A DNA stretch of 25,845 bases, from contig JAEOTJ010000393.1 of assembly GCA_016839905.1 (NCBI GenBank), forward strand, positions 1 to 25,845, in the 5' to 3' direction. Below are positions 8,501 to 17,000 of this stretch, piece by piece. This DNA comes from Promethearchaeota archaeon (GTDB lineage: Archaea > Asgardarchaeota > Lokiarchaeia > Sigynarchaeales > SOKP01). The first letter of the stretch is position 1, and every line of letters starts with the position of its first letter. The translations under genes were made by a program, and so were the position numbers. Under the pieces are notes generated by a model. That model had not been told where the DNA came from. It was given only the letters and a program-made list of their open reading frames with translations, and searched no databases.

Positions 8501-9588
8501 TAACAAATCCTAATTTATACGACCTTATCAATGAGTTAGGCTATGATTTCCATGCTGCAAAACAGATTGGGAAATATTTAGTTGATGAAGGTATAATGGC
8601 CACATTTCCAAATGTTCCTGTTAAAAAAGCAGAAGAAATGCCTTTAATTCCAGAGATCGGTAAAGAATTGAAAGTTGCTAGAGGTGGTGATTGGAAAATC
8701 GAAGCGGATCAGAGTGTTTTTCATTATAAAGTAAAAGTTGAAAACAAGTCAAAATTAGTTATTACAAACATCCAAATCTTGCTTACTTCGATTCCAAGAA
8801 GTTTAGATATGACAACAGATAGATATCAAATTAATTCCTTAAGACCTAATTCTTACGAAAGTCCTACATTTAAATTAATTGCTAAAGAGAGTTGTGTTGG
8901 AGACATCATTGAAGGCCTGGTTTCCTACGTGGATCCTACAGGAAATCAACAAACGGTTACAATTGAGCCTTTTGAAATCTTATATGTCTGTAATTTATTA
9001 GTTCCTAAACAAGTCTCCGAAGAAGAATTTACAAAAAATACGGCTTCAATGGATGAAAAAGAAATAACCATTGAGAGTGATTTAGCACCCGAAGAATTGG
9101 AAAATGAGCTCGCATCAATCTTGGAGAGTAATAACTTTTTCTTGCTTGATAAGAGTCCTGAACCTACTGGATCTGATTTTAGAGAATTGAAAGGATATGC
9201 TGAGGGAAAATACGACCATGAAGACGTTGGATTATCCGTGAATATGAAGCAAATGGATGATCAAACGACTAACTTAGTCATCAAGGCAATGAGCGATCGC
9301 GAGGAGAAGTTAATCGATCTCTTAAGGGATATAAACTCAAAATGTGACGATTTAAAATGTTCAAACGAGTTGATATTAGAATATTCCCAGAGAATCGAAC
9401 TTGTTATGGATCAAATTGAAAACCTTGAAGAATATTTAATGAAACATCTTGGCAGCAATTTTGAAAAAATCAAGGATTTTTGGGAAAAATATAAAGTTGG
9501 GGAAATAGGAAAGCGTGAATTGATCACTGAAGGCGCTAAGATAATTGGTAAAAAATTCATAAAAATATTTATTGGAAAATTTAAATAA
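5509..9588 (+). CDS. Large single-pass membrane protein: NosD-like beta-helix ectodomain, cytosolic coat-appendage-like tail
   Basis: 1359 residues, starting at 5509 or the adjacent ATG at 5512. Seen: N-terminal hydrophobic signal/anchor (5-28); a 'GDGSWGNPYIIEN' entry motif (~81-93) typical of NosD/periplasmic-copper-binding-type right-handed beta-helices; ~22-residue Asn-rich turns to ~655 (pattern like NITxNxIxNNxxxGI); a Gly/Asp/Asn linker; a TM helix (~682-704). After these come a TPR- or MIT-like helical hairpin (~728-780), a long Arg/Glu/Lys coiled coil (~800-880), a second helical hairpin, a winged-helix-like segment (~945-1035), a beta-sandwich (~1055-1165) and a platform-like domain (~1190-1275). 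From the winged helix to the end it is clearly paralogous to the upstream protein. Inferred: a surface receptor or adhesin with a cytosolic adaptor-like tail. The many NxT/NxS sites would suit archaeal N-glycosylation. No enzyme motif is seen. Confidence 0.85.
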   Translation: MMKKKLIYLTMGLLFFISIGTFLNIFFPIMTGGKSSINENDINNKTILKQPKISSGYWNNFSYIMIYNNWSTAANYDWCKGDGSWGNPYIIENMTINVQNRTSYGLYIIDSKNYYFIIRNITVYNTSSDFCNNAGITLSGTNNGTLEGNNCSLNIDVSGITISNCENITLVNNVISNNSCGIRFLGNNKKIDFFYNDIVWNDDMGIQWILEESSFFHNNISYNGNRGINMFSNNNYTVIYNNTFRKNGGAGISGNVNNTDIVENKFIENGDGLKFDTGNNANITNNIFEFNTYQGLFILESDNIIIQHNRIHNNTQNGIKIDSDCNNTIIYNNTIKFNDEKGITVANCINTTIYNNTVLENKQDGIYAPNSANVNITKNYINNNTYKGIVFDNTNKSYIIENDINNNEEEGIKIASSSNNNWIFGNIIERDLTGIFCIDVFNISILNNTIYNNTNGLAISNSLYIKIINNTIKKNVQYGINIGSTNYSLITENNASNNEGPGLDISYSHHNNITLNIFAHNEDKVIIGFSHNLSFINNNMTYSSSSGISIDRCLNLTFINNTIENNQGSGLYIRHLNYSIFKENDINSNSGVGIDFNLNCHMNNITGNTINNNQGYGIHLIDSSNNNIDFNTLKNNSKGIQESGTSINNIHDNIIQDRPSGNGGEDNNDNGDSDGSPEINISSIIISIIVIFGVIIGIVAVYGVKKKKVPIKRESKPREIEKKVVKIDTESPKNYEKFKLKAEKLKNQASSANTEGNFKKALSLWDGAIKMFKTVLKQAKLFDIDLVPEIESEIINLRSENKKVKSALKAKRLKEKEAQMLVKKERREEEGQVKKERKEREGNEQRERKESETRELRERKEKEAIEREKTLTQEKNKLEGTINEIKGLIDGKDFSKAKEISKKVISRAKTLKFTDTLADAKELLDLAKARELTSKVNELLKFEHNTQKSLAIHDVVRELKYSLDEAEKYIGLINASVSYKKSKKVELKSEAEKIIKQLTNPNLYDLINELGYDFHAAKQIGKYLVDEGIMATFPNVPVKKAEEMPLIPEIGKELKVARGGDWKIEADQSVFHYKVKVENKSKLVITNIQILLTSIPRSLDMTTDRYQINSLRPNSYESPTFKLIAKESCVGDIIEGLVSYVDPTGNQQTVTIEPFEILYVCNLLVPKQVSEEEFTKNTASMDEKEITIESDLAPEELENELASILESNNFFLLDKSPEPTGSDFRELKGYAEGKYDHEDVGLSVNMKQMDDQTTNLVIKAMSDREEKLIDLLRDINSKCDDLKCSNELILEYSQRIELVMDQIENLEEYLMKHLGSNFEKIKDFWEKYKVGEIGKRELITEGAKIIGKKFIKIFIGKFK
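5800..7470 (+). repeat. Asn-rich beta-helix coding repeats
   Basis: A succession of short (~66-69 bp) degenerate units rich in AATAAT encodes the ~22-residue coils of the right-handed beta-helix. The periodicity is clear at protein level and weak at DNA level. Confidence 0.7.
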
Positions 9589-9605
9589 TCCCTTTTTTTA
9601 TTTTT
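9589..9605 (+). terminator. T-rich terminator at a convergent gene junction
   Basis: Right after the stop codon comes TCCC, then TTTTTTT-A-TTTTT (9593-9605). The 37-bp gap to the converging minus-strand operon holds nothing else. No comparable T tract follows the operon's last stop on its own strand within this gap. Confidence 0.5.
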
Positions 9606-9625
9606 AAGTTATAGATCGAGAGTTT

Positions 9626-11104
9626 CTAATTATTATGGGTTAGTATTCCTTCAAGTAAGGCTTTTGCGTGAATTACAACCCTCACGGGCACTTGATATGT
9701 ATTTAAAGCGATAGTAGCTGAATTAATATCCTCAATATTCTCACCAAAAATTGTGCTAAAATCCTCAATATAATTGTTTCTCAGAAGCTCTCGTTCTTCG
9801 ATATCCTCCCAACTTTCATCCTCTCCACTTACATCAAAACCAAAGACCGGAAGATCTTGTTGTTCCTGAAGAACAAAATAGTAATTATCCTGTCCTCCAG
9901 AAAAATCAAGATCATCCTTAGTAATCGGAAATCCAATGACTAATATATCGGGACCTAAATTTGCACGAAATATGGGTTGAATTAATACATTAGAAACATC
10001 ATCATAATCATCGCTAAAATCCTCAGGCTTAGTAATTAATTGTCTTTTTATGGCATAAATAATAATGTCCGGATATCTGCGTATTACATCCCCCTTAATC
10101 ACTAACACGATATTGGCTGATGTTGTTTCTACTCCTTGAGGTGCATTGTTCACTAAATTTTCGCCTAATTTTTTACTCCATGTGTGAATCTCATCAATAT
10201 CTCTAGGAGGAGCTTCATTTCCATCATCATCTTCCTCTAATCGAACGGGATCCCAAAAGTGAGAAAAAACGGTACCTCGACGATCAGTAGGAAATTCTCT
10301 CCACACTAATTCACGATTCATCTCGTGATTAAGCCCAACCATATAAGCTTCGATGAACCGTCTGTTTTCTTCCAATAAAAATACAGTATTTTTTTCAATA
10401 TCTCCTATTCCCGGTAAAACATAGTCCAGAGATATTCTTCTTAGTGGGATATACATGCTATCATCGATCTTGGGAGCTGCCATTATTGATTCAAAGTTTT
10501 TTGGAATACTTCTTCCATCCCCAAAAAGGATTACATTAGACAGTTTATTTTTTAATACTCTTTTAAGACCTTTTTCATTGAATAATGGCAAAACCTCGTC
10601 GTTAATATCAATAGGATCTGCTGGAATAACCTCCGCTTTTGGCATGAGAACAGGATTCTTAGAAACTGAAGGCAGATTAATTTTAAGACGGGATTTCATT
10701 TGATTGTAAAACCCTTCACTCTCTATTTCATCTTTAGTTTGAATGGGTACTCTTCCTTCAAGGGCAATTTTTGGGATTGGTGTATCCTTAATGTCCCATT
10801 CTAAAACTAAACCTTTCTTTTTTAAAAAATCATTCATTGAATTATAGTTCTTTTCCTTCCCTAAAGCTGTCTTTTTTTCACCCCAAGTACCCTCATAACA
10901 TTCTTTAGTGCTAAATAAAAGTTTTAATTCTTCTTTTTTTTGAGATCGTGATGGTGTTTTAGGAGTTAAATTGCTGCTTACTTTAGTCTTGGGTATTTTT
11001 GATTTTTTAGAATCAATTTTTTTAAATTCTCTTGTCGGTTTTTGGGTAGGTTCTTTCTTTTCCTCTTTATCCTTTCTCTTTCTTTCTTTTTCAAATCTAC
11101 TCAA
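9626..11104 (-). CDS. Conserved cluster protein, family of unknown function (last gene of operon)
   Basis: 492 residues from a TTG start at 11104. It is supported by AAGGTGA six bases upstream, and ATG alternatives lie well inside the protein. Seen: a basic, Lys/Thr/Pro/Ser-rich disordered N-terminus (~1-60), then a folded region with family-like blocks: 'MAAPKIDDSMYIPL' (~208-221), 'FIEAYMVGLNHEMNREL' (~250-266), 'WREFPTDRRGT' (~268-278), 'RRYPDIIIYA' (~342-351) and 'FVLQEQQDLPVFGFD' (~410-424). I recognise these blocks from bacterial proteins of undetermined function that are encoded beside homologues of the other genes here. There is no signal peptide or TM helix. The conserved Glu/Arg/His/Trp block around 250-285 may be a structural or active core, but no enzyme class can be assigned. 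Co-transcription with the upstream genes is implied by 13-nt spacing. Confidence 0.8.
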   Translation of the reverse strand: MSRFEKERKRKDKEEKKEPTQKPTREFKKIDSKKSKIPKTKVSSNLTPKTPSRSQKKEELKLLFSTKECYEGTWGEKKTALGKEKNYNSMNDFLKKKGLVLEWDIKDTPIPKIALEGRVPIQTKDEIESEGFYNQMKSRLKINLPSVSKNPVLMPKAEVIPADPIDINDEVLPLFNEKGLKRVLKNKLSNVILFGDGRSIPKNFESIMAAPKIDDSMYIPLRRISLDYVLPGIGDIEKNTVFLLEENRRFIEAYMVGLNHEMNRELVWREFPTDRRGTVFSHFWDPVRLEEDDDGNEAPPRDIDEIHTWSKKLGENLVNNAPQGVETTSANIVLVIKGDVIRRYPDIIIYAIKRQLITKPEDFSDDYDDVSNVLIQPIFRANLGPDILVIGFPITKDDLDFSGGQDNYYFVLQEQQDLPVFGFDVSGEDESWEDIEERELLRNNYIEDFSTIFGENIEDINSATIALNTYQVPVRVVIHAKALLEGILTHNN

Positions 11105-11110
11105 TTTTCT

Positions 11111-11117
11111 TCACCTT
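11111..11117 (-). promoter_or_regulatory. Ribosome-binding site deciding a TTG start
   Basis: AAGGTGA starts one base after the stop of the upstream repeat protein and ends six bases before TTG 11104. The match to the archaeal anti-Shine-Dalgarno makes the non-ATG start believable. Confidence 0.7.
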
Positions 11118-12029
11118 TTACTTTTTTATCATTCGCTTAGAAGTTCTACTTGTTGACCTTCTTTTGTCTCGTGATACTCTTGAAGGAGTTGGCGATGGTT
11201 TCTTGGTTACTCTTGTTGTTGGTCTTTTAGTTATTGTTTTAAGTGCTGGTTTTTTAGTTATTGTTTTAGGTGCTGGTTTTTGTGTAATTGTTTTAGGAGC
11301 GGGTTTTTTTGTAATTGTTTTAGGAGCAGGTTTTTTTGTAATCGTTCTTGGAGCAGGTTTTTTAGTAATTGTTGTTCGCGCTGGTCTTTTAGTAATTGTT
11401 GTTCGCACAGGTCTTTTAGTAATTGTTGTTCGCGCTGGTCTTTTTGTTATTGGTTCAGAAGGTCTTTCAGTGATTGTGGGCTTTTTAGTTACTGGTTTAG
11501 AAGGTTTTTTAGTGATTGTGGGCTCTTTGATTATTAGTTTAGGAGGTTTTTTTATTTTTGCAGGTCTGACTTTTTCATAGACTTCAATATAAAACTTTAC
11601 ATCTTCCGCATTGTCTGTATCCAGAGAAAAGCTGAACTTTCCATCCTTATCAGTTGTTATTACCTTTGGTATTGTTGGGATTTCTTTAGAGGAGGTTCTT
11701 TCTTTACCACTTTGGAAACCCATATCCTTTCCTATTAATCCGTATTTTTCTTTCTTTCTTGATTTATCTAGTTTTGGTCTTGAGGATATAATAGGAGCTT
11801 TGGATATTTTTGTAGGAGTTTTTGTTGATGCTTTAGTTATTCTTGTTGGGGTTTTTGTTGATGCTTTAGTTATTTTCGTAGGAATTTTTGTTGGAGTCAC
11901 TGTTGGAGTTTTTGTTATTTTCGTAGGAGTTTTTGATGGAGTCACCGTTGGAGTTTTTATTATTTCTTTTTCATTTTTTTCATCTTGTCTTTCTATTTCT
12001 TTTTTCTTACTTACTTCAAATTTTTTCAA
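11118..12029 (-). CDS. Lys/Thr/Pro-rich tandem-repeat protein with a carboxypeptidase-regulatory-like fragment
   Basis: About 303 residues from TTG 12029, which lies 7 nt after AGAGGTGA. A TTG at 12035 is in frame but only 1 nt from that site. Seen: a Lys/Glu-rich start, then a first low-complexity block of TPTK/ITKAST units. A short ordered island follows, with 'TTDKDGKFSFSLDTDN' and 'FYIEVYEK'. A long second block of nine-residue units such as TKKPAPKTI ends in an Arg/Ser/Lys-rich tail. The protein is very basic and mostly disordered. The island looks like the second half of a carboxypeptidase-regulatory/transthyretin-like beta-sandwich, whose first half seems to lie at the end of the upstream gene, in the same reading frame. 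Inferred: a tether, spacer or polyanion-binding linker in the assembly. No function is known. Coding is supported by its place in the operon and its own ribosome-binding site. Confidence 0.7.
   Translation of the reverse strand: MKKFEVSKKKEIERQDEKNEKEIIKTPTVTPSKTPTKITKTPTVTPTKIPTKITKASTKTPTRITKASTKTPTKISKAPIISSRPKLDKSRKKEKYGLIGKDMGFQSGKERTSSKEIPTIPKVITTDKDGKFSFSLDTDNAEDVKFYIEVYEKVRPAKIKKPPKLIIKEPTITKKPSKPVTKKPTITERPSEPITKRPARTTITKRPVRTTITKRPARTTITKKPAPRTITKKPAPKTITKKPAPKTITQKPAPKTITKKPALKTITKRPTTRVTKKPSPTPSRVSRDKRRSTSRTSKRMIKK
11205..11455 (-). repeat. 27-bp tandem coding repeats (nine-residue TKKPAPKTI-like units)
   Basis: About nine consecutive 27-bp units encode TKRPARTTI (three copies), then TKKPAPRTI, TKKPAPKTI, TQKPAPKTI and TKKPALKTI variants. 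Neighbouring copies are nearly identical at DNA level, which implies recent expansion by slippage or unequal exchange and probable length variation between strains. Confidence 0.85.
11800..11975 (-). repeat. Second low-complexity Thr/Lys/Pro tandem block
   Basis: Units encoding ITKASTKTPT and ITKTPTVTPTK, about 11-15 residues each, repeat four to five times in the N-terminal part of the repeat protein. They are less regular than the downstream nine-residue array and separated from it by the ordered island. Confidence 0.75.
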
Positions 12030-12036
12030 ATTCAAT

Positions 12037-12044
12037 TCACCTCT
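12037..12044 (-). promoter_or_regulatory. Ribosome-binding site directly after an in-frame stop
   Basis: AGAGGTGA begins at the base after the TAA (12047-12045) of the upstream gene. It is placed 7 nt before TTG 12029. It sits between two ORFs that share one reading frame, so it looks like the point at which an ancestral single gene was divided. Confidence 0.65.
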
Positions 12045-14048
12045 TTATTTCTTTACTACTCCTTTTCGCTTTGATATACTACTTTTACTATTTTCTTTAT
12101 CAGATTTTGCTTGTTTTGGAGATTCAGTTTCAGAGTCTTTTGAAGTTAATGTCGTTTTTGATGTTTTATTAACCTTAAAGTCTTGTAGAGTTGTTACTTT
12201 AGATGTTTTTGTAATTTTGGACTCTTTTAGAGTTGTTGTTTTTGATTTTTTTGATGTTTTTGGCCCTTTTTTTTTTTTAAATTTTGTATTCAGAAGGGAT
12301 GGTCTGCCTTCTGAAATCTTATTTTCATACTCTTCTAAAGGATAAACTTTAATTACTAAATCTTTTATACCTTGACCTTTAGAATTTGTAATACGACCTT
12401 TAATTCTTTTTTTGTCCTGGTTCATTCGGACAATTGATTTTTCATTATTAAGTGCTTCCTTCCATGGTGTCAATAATTTAGCGGGATTGTGAATTATCTT
12501 TGATCCAACCTTTTTAGATGCAATTTTCTTTAGAGTACCTGAAAATATACCTGGCGAAATTCCGGAATTTTTCAAAGCTTGTTTAATATTTATATTCCCC
12601 TCAGATTTATTAACACTAAAATGCGAATGAAATGGTGCTGATATGAATGCAAATTGTTCTTGAGATAACTTTCCTGTAGAAGGATCCAGGTGCTTCTTAA
12701 ATATTCTATTGCTTACTCCTAATCCTGCTTTAGTTAAACGAATTCTCTGGTTGGCCTTGTTTAGATCCCCTACTTGCGACCAACATTCCTCCATATAATC
12801 ATCTTGTTGATTTTGAACCGCTGTCGTACCAAAAGAGGCAGCAAGCCGGTATCTTAAATCTAGATTTAGTTCATGAATCCATGGAATCCTTACTGGCCAA
12901 ATTTTTTCATCTGTAATTTCGGTCACCTGTCGGTAGTACCTTCCATAGACAGGATAAGTTACGAGAGGATCTTCTTCGCCATCCTTAACAACAATATCAT
13001 CAAGAACTTGCTGTGTGGAAATTTTATTAATACTTAAGCTATCATTTAAATATTCTATTAATTGATCGATTTTTGGATATTTGAGTTTTTTGAAACCATC
13101 TAAATAGGATTTACGAGCAGATCCTTCGCAAAACTCAAGAGTAGCGAGTGCCCCCTCCCTCTTGAAGTAATGATCTTTCAATATTCCCTTTTCATCCTTT
13201 TCTGAAGATGCCACGACCGTACTTCCAACTCTTTCCATGTTCTCTGGACCGGGTTTTAATTTTCTTATTAGCTCCTCAAAGTCTCCCTTTTCTGCCGTCA
13301 TAAAAGACCAACGGTAATAAATTGGGAGCGATACAGGATCATCACTTGTTTCATCCCAAGCCATTGTTTTAATACCCATTGCATCAACATCTTCACTTGA
13401 TAAATAATATGGTATGAGTGATTTTTCAAATGTTGGAACCAAAAAAGCGTGATAATGAGTTTCTGGTTCTAAATATCTAAAACAGAATAATCGGGAACAA
13501 TGACCTGCAGGATAATTATCAAGAAATATCTCAAGATCCGATTTTTCATCCTTTTTTTCTTCTAATGTTCCAGTAAATCCATTAAGTTGGATGTGCGCAG
13601 TTGCCCATGACGATTCAAGGTCAGGGAGATTACTTTGTATTACAGTTAAGACTTCTCTACCCTCTTTTCCAGTTCTATCAATATTAATTATTTCTTCAGT
13701 TTTAAGTACAACAAGACAGAGCCAAGGAAATAGCTGATTTGATCCATAATCATCATCAGTATTCTCTTTTTTTGAATAACGCCATGGAAAATCCGGATCG
13801 ACAAATTCAATATAAGGAAAATAATTCGTTTCAGCATCATTAGCTCCTTCTATAGGATAAACTCTCGCTATCATGGTCTTATTAATCCCGACAACATGTT
13901 CTGGACCACGGAGAGGCATTTTTTCAAAATCCAAGGTTTCTAAAACGCCTTCTCTTCCCTTTATATCAAGTGATAATGTTAAATCATCTTTAAAACCTAA
14001 AACGTAAAAAGGAAGAAATGTTAAATTAAATTCTGAATCATCAGACAT
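12045..14048 (-). CDS. Conserved cluster protein of unknown function with C-terminal domain fragment and basic tail
   Basis: 667 residues. ATG 14048 lies one base after the upstream stop, with GAGGAGG 9 nt before it. Seen: 'GPEHVVGI' (~48-55), 'NYFPYIEFVDPDFPWRYS' (~75-92), 'FPWLCLVVLK' (~107-116) and a later block with 'PVYGRYYRQV', 'WIHELNLDLRYR' and 'GTTAVQNQQDDYMEECW' (~364-425). I recognise these blocks from bacterial proteins of unknown function encoded with homologues of the neighbouring genes. From ~545 comes 'IKGRITNSKGQGIKDLVIKVY', the typical start of a carboxypeptidase-regulatory-like beta-sandwich. It breaks off into a Lys/Thr/Ser-rich tail (~585-667). There is no signal peptide or TM helix. 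The protein is probably cytoplasmic and a structural part of a complex with the other operon products. No catalytic motif is evident. Confidence 0.8.
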   Translation of the reverse strand: MSDDSEFNLTFLPFYVLGFKDDLTLSLDIKGREGVLETLDFEKMPLRGPEHVVGINKTMIARVYPIEGANDAETNYFPYIEFVDPDFPWRYSKKENTDDDYGSNQLFPWLCLVVLKTEEIINIDRTGKEGREVLTVIQSNLPDLESSWATAHIQLNGFTGTLEEKKDEKSDLEIFLDNYPAGHCSRLFCFRYLEPETHYHAFLVPTFEKSLIPYYLSSEDVDAMGIKTMAWDETSDDPVSLPIYYRWSFMTAEKGDFEELIRKLKPGPENMERVGSTVVASSEKDEKGILKDHYFKREGALATLEFCEGSARKSYLDGFKKLKYPKIDQLIEYLNDSLSINKISTQQVLDDIVVKDGEEDPLVTYPVYGRYYRQVTEITDEKIWPVRIPWIHELNLDLRYRLAASFGTTAVQNQQDDYMEECWSQVGDLNKANQRIRLTKAGLGVSNRIFKKHLDPSTGKLSQEQFAFISAPFHSHFSVNKSEGNINIKQALKNSGISPGIFSGTLKKIASKKVGSKIIHNPAKLLTPWKEALNNEKSIVRMNQDKKRIKGRITNSKGQGIKDLVIKVYPLEEYENKISEGRPSLLNTKFKKKKGPKTSKKSKTTTLKESKITKTSKVTTLQDFKVNKTSKTTLTSKDSETESPKQAKSDKENSKSSISKRKGVVKK

Positions 14049-14049
14049 T

Positions 14050-17000
14050 TTAATCTTCCTCCTCTACTATGTTTTCTACATAAGCCACATTCATTACTTC
14101 AAGGGTAGAATTATTCAATCTATTTGCATGATCAGAGGCTTGAAAATATGTCATGTTAGAGCAAGGTTTATCATCATCTCTAACTCTTGAAAAGGCACCA
14201 TTCTCCGACTGTGATGTAGCAACCGCATACATTGGCTCCTCAACCTTAATATAATTTGGATTTGTTTTATCCACAATTTTTTGATGTGGATTATGATACT
14301 TTCTTGAACCCAAGGTTGTCCAACTTCTCTTTATCCTATCATTTATTGGAAGATCTGCAAGAGCAACCCTACCTACCGAAATAAATTCTGCATTTTGTAG
14401 ATCACTCTCGTGTGTTATTAGAATAGTTTCATATTCTATAGTTTTTACGGTCATAACACTTGGATTTTTTCCTGTCCCTCCAATTCTTATTCCTGATCTA
14501 TAAGATTCAAAAGCAGGAGCCGATATTTTTTCATTATCGCTCATTCTTTTAAATTCTGCGGGAGCAAATTTTGATTTTGGAGCGGGTGTCACTTCCTTTA
14601 CTCCATTTTGACCATTAAAATTAGGAGAACCAAGTAATAATAGCTTTTCATTAGCAGGTGGTGCACCTCCTCCAAATTTTTGCATTTCCAGACCAATTGG
14701 TACGGCATTCTGAGTGAAAATTACATTACCTATGGGAGAAAGAAAGTCTTCGGCCTCTTCAGTTAGATTTACACCTTCATTAGCCCATTCAGGTAAAATA
14801 TATATAGGGCTAGTATTTCCCAAAACCTCCACTAACCTATCTAAAGAAGAAACAGTTTCTAAATCTTCTGGAAATTTGTCTCCAAATTCCTTATCAAATT
14901 TGACACGTATTTTAATAAATAAAATTTCAAATATTCCATGTCCCTTAACGTGATAGGGATTTGGACCTTTTAAATTTAGATCAAGGTCAATATTAAGCAA
15001 GGTTACAGATCCCAACTTGACAGCGGCATATGCAAAAATGCCGACATCAAACATGAATGGTTTAAATCTAATGAGCGCATCGAATCCCAGTCCAGCTTCC
15101 ACAGAAAACTTACCCGCTTTAGCATAAACCTCAAGCTTAGCTCCTGTTTGGAAAGTGTTTGTGGTAATTGCCAAATATAAAGAAAAGCAAATTCGTGGAT
15201 TATCCTTGCCCATGCTAATACTCAATCTTTTTAATTCAGGATATCCTGGAGGAGGATCGAATCGAGGATGAAAACCTCCAATAGAGAGGAGAAAATCAGG
15301 ATCATCACCCCAGTTTGATTGGAGTGCCATATCTCCACATATCGTAAACTTCTGTAAAATACTTGAATTGAATAAACTTGCACGAATGAATAATGATTTA
15401 TCACCAAAATCAATAACGCCTAGTACATCCAAGTTTAATTCAATAACCGGCTTGTCGTCTGTTGGTAAAGCTGCGTGAGCAAGACCAATTAATGCTACTA
15501 AACCATCACCTCCAAATTCTATGAAAATACCAAGATCGAAATCTACTAATCTCTTTACTCCTCCCCAGAATAATCTAACCATTGGTCCAAAAACAAAATA
15601 CCCTTTTTCTGGAGGAAATATGTTGCTTATCGTACTTATAATCGCAGTAGCATTTTTTATAGGGTCTTCAGGAAATAAAACATGTTCCAAAGTATGTGCC
15701 TTTTGAGCTTCGATCAAAGCATCTTTATTCATCCTGCGGTTGATTCCAACTATACCCCCTACACCTCTAAGTGCAAATCCATACCCCAATTGAATTGGCG
15801 TGCCGAATTCAGCCATGAGCGAAAGAAGTAATGAAAATCCGGATTTATTATCCGGAAGTTTAGTACACAATAAGGCAATGGCTGTAATAGAAAAAGTATT
15901 TTTAACAGAAAGATTAAGAATTCCCGCATAATTTGGCGGATCTATGCTGAGATAACCACCTCCTTTAACACCCCCGACATCAAGTGATAAGCCGATACCA
16001 GTTGGTGGTTTAAATCCAAATGAAACATCTGATATTCCTTGACTATCAAATTCTAAATTCGTTTTTAATCCTATTTTTTCAATAACTCCTGCAAAAGGTC
16101 CAACATCTAAACCTCCTGTAACAGCAGTAATGAGTGTGATCATTGGTCCATCAAAATCAAGATCTAAATTTAAATCAATGCTATTTATAAATATTGGACC
16201 TATACTCTTATTAATGTTAAAAGTATACTCGAATCCTACTCCCCCGTCAATATAAAAACCTTTTTTACTTGAATAGGTCGGGGTAATTGGAATGGTGACA
16301 ACAATCGGGTTTTTTGGTAAAACCTTTTGAATGAAACCATCTCCATCTCCTGATTGAATAACTATACGAGCATCCTCAATAGGGAACGCAAGTATAAATT
16401 CTAATTCATTATTATGAAAACTTAACTGTAATTTTACACCCAATGTTCCAATCTCGAATCTTGTTCCATTTTTATCTCCTATAATGAAAAGTGGTTTTTG
16501 ATTGGGTTTTTCTCGCTTAAGTAATGCACTTATATCGAATTCTCCGGAACTAGTCTCTTCTGATATTGATGATAGATCTTGGATACTTAATGAATTAGGT
16601 CTAATAACTAATGCATAAGGATTTAAACTACCATTTACTTCAAAATACAAATTCCATAGGTCCTTTATTATTGGAAATGTTTTTGTAATAGTACCTGATC
16701 CTGACGGAATTATTGCTAATCCCGCGTCGTTTCCAGGAATTTGCGATGTAATTAAGGGTAATACTTTTGCTTCAAGTTTTAAATCTTTTCCTCCCTCTTT
16801 ATATGTCAATAGGGGAATATTAAGCAATTCTGCTTGACGGTTACATTTAACATTTACTAAATTATTTTCTGAATCAGATTGTTCAATAGAAATAAAAGAA
16901 GGCTCATAAGCACTATCTCTACCTATAGTACCATATATTGCTTCAAATAGGTTTTTAAGATTATTCAGAAAGAGTTGGTAATTGAAACCTCCATAAGGAT

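Noticed and set aside
11205..11455. Possible CRISPR array
   Set aside because: The 27-bp units are directly adjacent, in frame and without unique spacers. They are coding tandem repeats.
11164..12345. Long plus-strand open frames opposite the repeat protein and the end of the 667-residue protein
   Set aside because: They are the complement of Lys/Thr/Pro repeats and give Val/Gly/Phe-rich low-complexity peptides. They have no ribosome-binding site, while the minus-strand genes fit the operon.
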